From Gammaproteobacteria bacterium (GTDB lineage Bacteria > Pseudomonadota > Gammaproteobacteria > QOAV01): 10,780 nt of DNA. Of the stretch, positions 6,615-10,780 are shown in pieces (the stretch's first letter is position 1; each line of letters begins with the position of its first letter). The stretch spans positions 1 to 10,780 of the forward strand of contig JALXFQ010000432.1 of assembly GCA_027067235.1 (NCBI GenBank). The letters are read 5' to 3'. The translations under genes were made by a program, and so were the position numbers. The notes beneath the pieces were generated by a model. That model searched no databases, had not been told where the DNA came from, and was given only the letters and a program-made list of their open reading frames with translations.

Positions 6615-7496
6615 CTATCGGCATAAACTTTGGCCGAATAGTCGCCGGTATCGGGCCAGCTGGGATGCAACGCCTTCCACGCCGCCGCAGTGAATATACA
6701 GAATCGGCGGCGTCAACGGACTGGACAGCAAAACCCGCCAGCCCGGCGGGTCGTAGACCAGGTCGAAAGTGATGCCGGTTTCGTTTTGCAAGGCCTGCCA
6801 GATGGCGAACGAGGCCCTGTCTGGCTTGCCAAAAACGTGTTTGAACGGCGCTTCGTAAATAACCGGATGCCGCGCCGGGTCCGGCTCCAGCACAGACAAC
6901 TGCCGTCTCAAATAAGCCGCGTTGCCAACGCAGGGCGTGGTCGCCACCACGAAATCCAGATGTTTCTGCAGATACAGCGCCGTGGTGCCGGTGCCGGATG
7001 GCAGAAACACGGTCATCGCCGACAATCCCTGCGCGTCGGCAAACTGGCGGATCTCCCGGGCCAGACGGGCAACGCCGGTTTCCGCCTCCGGCATGGCAAT
7101 ACCCTGCGGTACAAACAGCGTTCGCGGCTCGGCGGACGGCGGCTGGCCCGTGTCCGATTCAATCAGCCGCATACCGAAAGCAAGTGCCGATTGCAGGTTG
7201 CCCGTGGGGTTTTGCCGCAACCAGCCCGGCAGTTTTCGCGTATGGTAGTCGAAGCCGATACCCTTGTGCGCCGCCAGTCGCGCCAGAGCCAGCATGGCGT
7301 TGGACTGCGCGCCGCCGTGGGAAACCAGACGCTCAATCCGGCGCCAGTCCCGTTGCAACAGGCCTTCGATCTTGCGCGCCTTGTTACCGGGGAAAGGGCG
7401 CAACAGATCGTCGCGCTTGACATAAAAATGACGACCGCGGAATGTTACTTCGCTCACCACGGAATGCTGCCAGTTGCTCTCTTGATCGCTTATCAT
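6615..7496 (-). CDS. PLP-dependent ACC deaminase / D-cysteine desulfhydrase family enzyme
   Basis: A fold-type II pyridoxal-phosphate enzyme of 293 residues, somewhat shorter than ACC deaminase (about 338) or D-cysteine desulfhydrase (about 328). The probable Schiff-base lysine is Lys39 in KRDDLLRPFPGNKARK (27-42), equal to the GNKxRK motif of the family. SHGGAQSN (59-66) corresponds to the SxGGxQSN substrate/PLP region. PSGTGTTALYL (166-176) fits the phosphate-binding glycine-rich loop, and HCGGVEG (269-275) lies near the C-terminus. The substrate cannot be decided from sequence: D-cysteine desulfhydration is more likely than ACC deamination in this subgroup, but that is inference. The start at 7496 is only six bases from the divergent DUF2726 start; GTG codons at residues 13-14 are alternatives. 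There is no clear Shine-Dalgarno. Confidence 0.85.
   Translation of the reverse strand: MISDQESNWQHSVVSEVTFRGRHFYVKRDDLLRPFPGNKARKIEGLLQRDWRRIERLVSHGGAQSNAMLALARLAAHKGIGFDYHTRKLPGWLRQNPTGNLQSALAFGMRLIESDTGQPPSAEPRTLFVPQGIAMPEAETGVARLAREIRQFADAQGLSAMTVFLPSGTGTTALYLQKHLDFVVATTPCVGNAAYLRRQLSVLEPDPARHPVIYEAPFKHVFGKPDRASFAIWQALQNETGITFDLVYDPPGWRVLLSSPLTPPILYIHCGGVEGVASQLARYRRLFGQSLCR
7491..7496 (+). promoter_or_regulatory. putative -10 (TATCAT) six bases before the DUF2726 gene
   Basis: TATCAT at 7491-7496 matches TATAAT at five of six positions and ends six bases before the ATG at 7503. CTGCCA at 7467-7472 with an 18-base spacer is a weak -35. The element lies inside the first codons of the opposite-strand PLP enzyme. 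A start of transcription at or near the ATG would give a leaderless mRNA. Confidence 0.35.
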
Positions 7497-7502
7497 CGGA
7501 CC

Positions 7503-8021
7503 ATGGATACAAGCACAGTTTCATCCGGGTTGCAGCAATACGGCCAGTGGGGGCTGGCAGCGCTGACGCTGGCTGTTGCGCTGATCCTGCTCCGGCGTCT
7601 TCTTGGCAACCGTCTCGCTTTTCCCTATGCGCAACGGGAATCGCTGTTCACGCCGGCCGAGCGGCACTTCCTTTGCTACCTGCAGAAAGCCGTGGATGGC
7701 GATGCCCTGATCTTCGGCAAGGTGCGCGTGGCCGATGTCCTCAAGCCGCTGGACAGGCTGCCCGGCAAGCGCTGGCACCAGGCCTTCCACCCGATTTCGT
7801 CCAAGCATTTCGATTATGTGTTGTGCGACCCCGATGACCTGTTCGTGCTGTGCGCCATCGAACTCAACGACAGCTCCCATGATAATCCGGAACGTCAGCA
7901 GCGTGATACATTCCTGCGTGGCGCGTGCGCGGCGGCGGAACTGCCGCTGATCGAGGTGCCGGCAAAACAGCGTTATGTCATCAAGCAACTGCGAAAAGAA
8001 CTGGAACCGCACCTGCCATAA
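7503..8021 (+). CDS. Membrane-anchored DUF2726 domain protein
   Basis: The 172-residue product has one N-terminal membrane segment (about residues 16-31, followed by RRLL), then a soluble DUF2726-like domain (about 45-165). Features typical of this family are LFTPAERHFLCYL near the domain start, KHFDYVLCD (101-109), AIELNDSSH (118-126), RQQRD (131-135) and AELPLIEV (145-152). The spacing Asp104 to Glu120 before the conserved ELNDSSH resembles the core of PD-(D/E)xK-type nuclease folds; that is my inference and activity is untested. The positively charged RR after the membrane segment suggests the domain faces the cytoplasm. The frame is open far upstream, antisense to the PLP gene, but the membrane anchor right after MDTST makes 7503 the sensible start. 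It lies 77 bases upstream of the LON-domain gene. Confidence 0.75.
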   Translation: MDTSTVSSGLQQYGQWGLAALTLAVALILLRRLLGNRLAFPYAQRESLFTPAERHFLCYLQKAVDGDALIFGKVRVADVLKPLDRLPGKRWHQAFHPISSKHFDYVLCDPDDLFVLCAIELNDSSHDNPERQQRDTFLRGACAAAELPLIEVPAKQRYVIKQLRKELEPHLP

Positions 8022-8027
8022 GCCACG

Positions 8028-8082
8028 GCCGGCCAGCCGGCGACGCAGACCGGGCCTGTCCGCGGCTGCGCAGCTTGTTTTT
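8028..8082 (+). terminator. hairpins plus T-run between the DUF2726 and LON genes (weak candidate)
   Basis: In the 77-base gap, GCCGG-CCAG-CCGGC (8028-8041) forms a perfect 5-bp stem. A second possible stem pairs CGCAG (8044-8048) with CTGCG (8066-8070), overlapping the palindrome GCTGCGCAGC (8065-8074). TTGTTTTT follows at 8075-8082. GC-rich structure then a T-run resembles an intrinsic terminator, but the stem next to the T-run is short, so read-through into the LON gene is likely. Confidence 0.25.
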
Positions 8083-8098
8083 CCCTGCTCCAGGCGCC

Positions 8099-8755
8099 AT
8101 GATGTTGGCAATGAGCAACAAAACCCGCGAATTACCCAGGGTCATCCCCGTATTCCCGCTGGCCGGCGTCATTCTGTTGCCGCACGCCATGATGCCGCTG
8201 CATATTTTCGAGCCGCGCTATATCGCCATGGTCAACGATGCCCTGGCCGGGGATAAGATCATCGGCATGATCCAGCCGCGGCGGGCGGACGATGACGCGC
8301 CCGCGCCGGAACTCTATGGCACCGGCTGCGCCGGTCTTATCGTCGAGCACAACGAACTGGAGGACGGGCGTTACCTCATTACCCTGGAGGGCAAATGCCG
8401 CTTCCGCATCAAACAGGAACTACAGACCACCAGCGAGCCCTATCGCATCGTGGAAGCGGATTGTTCACCGTTTGCGGCCGACATGGAAACCGGCGGCATC
8501 GCCCTGAACAACCGGCCGCAGCTGACGCTGGCCATCAAACAGCACCTGTCGCGCATTGCCGCCAATATCGATTTGTCACGACTGGAGAAACTGTCCGATG
8601 AACAACTGGTCAACGGCGGCGCCATGCTGGTGCCTTTCACACCGCCGGAGAAGCAGGCGCTGCTGGAAGCAGCCAGCCTCGCCGACAGGGCGGCCACACT
8701 GATGGCGCTGCTGAATATGGATGGCGCCGAGCCGGGGGCGCCCATCGTGCAATAA
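8099..8755 (+). CDS. Stand-alone LON substrate-binding domain protein (Lon N-terminal-like)
   Basis: A 218-residue protein similar to the N-terminal substrate-binding domain of Lon protease, with no AAA+ or protease domain. The signature is near the start: IPVFPLAGVILLPHAMMPLHIFEPRY (split at 16-29 and 30-41), then GMIQPRR (56-62), GTGCAGLI (75-82) and GRYLITLEGKCRFRI (90-104). The C-terminal half (about 140-218) is a helical extension. Such proteins are common in proteobacteria (COG2802 type) and of unknown function; substrate or partner binding is inferred from the fold. Three in-frame ATGs lie at 8099, 8102 and 8111. The first has AGG a few bases upstream and is chosen, but 8111 is nearly as likely. 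The gene ends 39 bases before hlyIII. Confidence 0.87.
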   Translation: MMLAMSNKTRELPRVIPVFPLAGVILLPHAMMPLHIFEPRYIAMVNDALAGDKIIGMIQPRRADDDAPAPELYGTGCAGLIVEHNELEDGRYLITLEGKCRFRIKQELQTTSEPYRIVEADCSPFAADMETGGIALNNRPQLTLAIKQHLSRIAANIDLSRLEKLSDEQLVNGGAMLVPFTPPEKQALLEAASLADRAATLMALLNMDGAEPGAPIVQ

Positions 8756-8779
8756 GCCGCCAGCCGGGACATCGCAACA

Positions 8780-8788
8780 TGGTATCAT
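8780..8788 (+). promoter_or_regulatory. extended -10 (TGGTATCAT) immediately before hlyIII
   Basis: TATCAT at 8783-8788 has TG at the extended -10 position (8780-8781) and ends six bases before the ATG at 8795. No -35 is seen at the usual distance. The arrangement nearly copies that of hemA (TGGTATAAT, seven bases, ATG) and predicts a leaderless transcript. Confidence 0.45.
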
Positions 8789-8794
8789 AGGCTC

Positions 8795-9478
8795 ATGCCG
8801 AACAAATCCCGTACGCCCCCGCATCCGGCTACGCTGTATACTGTTGGCGAAGAAATCGCCAACAGCATCACTCACGGCATCGGCGCGGTGCTGAGTATCG
8901 CCGCGCTGGTGCTGATGCTGCTCATTGCCGTGAAACAGCACAATGCGCTGACCCTGACCAGCGCCATCGTCTATGGCGTCAGCCTGGTACTGCTGTATCT
9001 GGCTTCCACGCTGTACCACGCGCTGCCCGGCGACAAGATAAAAACCATCCTGCAAGTCGTAGATCATTGCTCCATCTATCTGCTCATCGCCGGTACTTAC
9101 ACGCCGTTTCTGCTCATCAGCCTCAACGGCCCGTGGGGTTATACCCTGCTGGCGGTCATCTGGGCGCTGGCGCTGGTGGGTATTGCCTTTCGCATCATTT
9201 TTGGCGAGAAATATCCCAAATTCGCCCTGTTTACCTATATCGGCATGGGCTGGCTCATCGTCGTCGCCGCCAGTGAAATGCTCGCCAATGTCCCGCCCGG
9301 CGGACTGGCCCTGCTGGCGCTGGGCGGACTGCTCTACACCGGCGGGGCAGTGTTCTATGCGCTGGAACGCATTCCCTACAACCACGCCATCTGGCATGTA
9401 TTCGTACTGGCAGCCAGCGTAATGCATTTTCTGGCGGTTTATATTTATGTAATGCCGACAGCCAGCGCGGGCTGTTAA
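8795..9478 (+). CDS. Hemolysin III family / PAQR-like membrane protein
   Basis: A 227-residue inner-membrane protein with seven predicted membrane segments, beginning after VGEEIANSITHGIG (17-30). The candidate metal-binding residues of the PAQR/CREST superfamily are present: Ser71 and His75 in STLYH, Asp90 in DHCSIYLLIAGTYTPF, and His197 and His201 in HAIWH. The name comes from Bacillus cereus hemolysin III, but bacterial members are mostly of unproven function (YqfA type) and haemolysis should not be assumed; a metal-dependent lipid hydrolase is suggested from the superfamily. There is no Shine-Dalgarno; a -10-like element abuts the start. It is convergent with polA across 16 bases that contain no T-run terminator. 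Confidence 0.92.
   Translation: MPNKSRTPPHPATLYTVGEEIANSITHGIGAVLSIAALVLMLLIAVKQHNALTLTSAIVYGVSLVLLYLASTLYHALPGDKIKTILQVVDHCSIYLLIAGTYTPFLLISLNGPWGYTLLAVIWALALVGIAFRIIFGEKYPKFALFTYIGMGWLIVVAASEMLANVPPGGLALLALGGLLYTGGAVFYALERIPYNHAIWHVFVLAASVMHFLAVYIYVMPTASAGC
8841..8865 (+). other. perfect 10-bp stem-loop inside the start of hlyIII
   Basis: CTGTTGGCGA (8841-8850), loop AGAAA, and TCGCCAACAG (8856-8865) form an uninterrupted 10-bp hairpin. It covers roughly codons 16-24, encoding the conserved GEEIANS stretch. No T-run follows, so it is not a standard terminator. In mRNA it would sit about 46 bases after the start codon. Confidence 0.6.
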
Positions 9479-9494
9479 CCGGGCGCGCGGCCGC

Positions 9495-10780
9495 TCAATG
9501 CGCCTCCTCCCAGTTATCCCCTGCGGCAGCTTCCACTTCCAGCGGCACGCTCAGATGCCCCTTGCCCACGCCGGTCATGATGGCGCTGATTTTCCCTTTG
9601 ACTTCATCAACGCTGTTTTCCGGCGTTTCCAGCACCAGCTCGTCATGCACCTGCATAATCATGCGCGCGCCTGTTTTACTGCTGGTCAGCCAGTGGTCGG
9701 CTTCGATCATGGCCATCTTGATAAGGTCGGCGGCGGTACCCTGCATGGGCGCGTTAATGGCGGTGCGTTCGGCGTATTGTCGGCGCTGGTAATTGCGTGA
9801 GTTGATTTCGGGCAGGTGCAGGCGGCGACCAAACACGGTTTCCACATAGCCCTGTTTGCGCGCCAGCTCGCGGGTTTGTTCCATGTAGCGTTTGACGCCG
9901 GGGTAGCGGGCAAAATACAGGTCGATGTAGTTCTGCGCGGCGGCGCGGTCAATGCCCAGCTGTTGCCCCAGACCAAAGGCCGACATGCCGTAGATCAGGC
10001 CGAAATTGATGGCCTTGGCGTGACGACGCTGGTCGGATGTGACCTGATCCAGCGGCACGCCGAAGACTTCCGAGGCAGTGGCGGCGTGCACGTCTATGCC
10101 GTTTTCAAACGCTTTGAGCAGGCCGGCGTCCTGCGACAGATGGGCCATGATGCGCAATTCGATCTGGGAATAATCCGCCGCCACCAGCTTGCAGCCGTCT
10201 TCAGCGACAAAGGCCTTGCGGATACGCCGGCCTTCTTCGGTGCGCACCGGAATATTCTGCAGATTGGGGTCGGACGAGGACAGCCGCCCGGTGGCGGCCA
10301 CGGCCTGGTGATAAGACGTATGCACCCGCCCGGTTCTGGGGTTAATCATTTTCGGCAGCTTGTCGGTATAGGTGGACTTGAGCTTGGCCAGAGCGCGCTG
10401 TTCCAGAATCAGGCGCGGCAGATCATAGTCCAGCGCCAGGTCCTGAAGCGCCGATTCCGCCGTGGACGGCTGGCCCCTGGGCGTTTTTTTCAGCACCGGC
10501 AGGCCCATTTTTTCGAACAGTATGTGCTGTATCTGCTTGGGCGAGCTCATGTTGAAAGGCTCGCCGGCCAGTTCGTGAGCCTGTTTTTCGATCTCGGCCA
10601 TGCGTTGTTCCAGCTCCCGGCTCTGCCGGTGCAGCATGTCTGCGTCGATTTTAACGCCATTACGCTCGACCCGGGCCAGCACCGGCACCAGTGGCATTTC
10701 GATATCGGTAAAAACCTTCTTCAGGCCCGGTTCCTGCTCCAGCCGCGGCCACAGGGTCTGATGCAGGCGCAGGGCGATAT
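9495..10780 (-). CDS. polA: DNA polymerase I, C-terminal polymerase domain (5' part outside window)
   Basis: Replaces RNA primers and fills gaps in repair. The window holds the last 427 codons; the gene continues beyond the right edge, so the 5'-nuclease and most of the 3'-5' exonuclease-like domain are not seen. At the edge the reading frame gives IALRLHQTLWPRLEQE, then the family sequence DIEMPLVPVLARVERNGVKID. Counting from that methionine (10697), motif A is DYSQIE (175-180, catalytic Asp175), motif B is RRHAKAINFGLIYG (224-237) with Arg224, Lys228, Phe232 and Tyr236 equal to E. coli R754, K758, F762 and Y766, and motif C is HDE (351-353, catalytic Asp352). All polymerase residues are intact. 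The C-terminus ends AAGDNWEEAH. It is convergent with hlyIII, stop codons 16 bases apart. Confidence 0.97.
   Translation of the reverse strand, partial: IALRLHQTLWPRLEQEPGLKKVFTDIEMPLVPVLARVERNGVKIDADMLHRQSRELEQRMAEIEKQAHELAGEPFNMSSPKQIQHILFEKMGLPVLKKTPRGQPSTAESALQDLALDYDLPRLILEQRALAKLKSTYTDKLPKMINPRTGRVHTSYHQAVAATGRLSSSDPNLQNIPVRTEEGRRIRKAFVAEDGCKLVAADYSQIELRIMAHLSQDAGLLKAFENGIDVHAATASEVFGVPLDQVTSDQRRHAKAINFGLIYGMSAFGLGQQLGIDRAAAQNYIDLYFARYPGVKRYMEQTRELARKQGYVETVFGRRLHLPEINSRNYQRRQYAERTAINAPMQGTAADLIKMAMIEADHWLTSSKTGARMIMQVHDELVLETPENSVDEVKGKISAIMTGVGKGHLSVPLEVEAAAGDNWEEAH

Noticed and set aside
6690..7502. Long in-frame N-terminal extension of the DUF2726 protein
   Set aside because: The extension is antisense to the PLP enzyme and reads as low-complexity Gln/Arg sequence. 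The membrane anchor begins right after the methionine at 7503.
6615..8021. A PLP enzyme plus DUF2726 defence or sulfur-metabolism cassette
   Set aside because: The two genes are divergent and I know of no functional link between the families; adjacency alone is not evidence.
1..10780. Mobile element, prophage or genomic-island boundaries
   Set aside because: No transposase, integrase, tRNA gene, long direct repeats or compositional break was seen; the genes are mostly core housekeeping genes.

Overview
This window is GC-rich chromosomal DNA, most likely from a gammaproteobacterium of the Pseudomonas/Chromatiales type. HemA, RF1, TrkA, TrkH, hemolysin III and PolA all resemble gammaproteobacterial proteins in sequence and length. 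The divergent pairing of a TPR lipoprotein with hemA is also a known arrangement in that class. It is a housekeeping neighbourhood: I see no transposase, integrase, CRISPR array, tRNA, rRNA, phage gene or toxin-antitoxin pair. The genus cannot be fixed from these genes.

Layout. (1) 1-479, minus: 5' end of a TPR lipoprotein that runs off the left edge. (2) 480-710: a 231-base divergent promoter region with a 10-bp inverted repeat and several promoter-like elements. (3) 711-3063, plus: hemA-prfA, joining the first committed step of tetrapyrrole synthesis to peptide-chain release factor 1; prmC, often next in line, is absent. (4) 3080-3463, minus: a small lipoprotein of unknown function, convergent with prfA. 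(5) 6550-3593, minus: trkA then trkH, the two core parts of a Trk potassium uptake system, with a possible 38-codon basic ORF between them. (6) 7496-6615, minus: a PLP enzyme of the ACC deaminase / D-cysteine desulfhydrase family. (7) 7503-9478, plus: a membrane-anchored DUF2726 protein, a stand-alone Lon-N-terminal-like protein and a hemolysin III (PAQR-like) membrane protein. (8) 9495-10780, minus: the polymerase domain of DNA polymerase I, whose 5' part lies beyond the right edge.

How the parts relate. hemA-prfA and trkA-trkH are real functional pairs. The others are neighbours without a clear shared pathway. Gene packing is tight: two convergent pairs meet with 16-base gaps, and one divergent pair has a 6-base gap.

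I found no new multi-gene system. The points worth a second look are in gene starts and short structures: -10-like hexamers 6-7 bases before the start codons of hemA, the DUF2726 gene and hlyIII, suggesting leaderless mRNAs; a TTG start for trkA preceded by a five-codon mini-ORF; a perfect 10-bp hairpin inside the start of hlyIII; the inverted repeat upstream of hemA; and the possible small ORF between trkA and trkH. Gaps are all under 300 bases and are described in the relevant entries.
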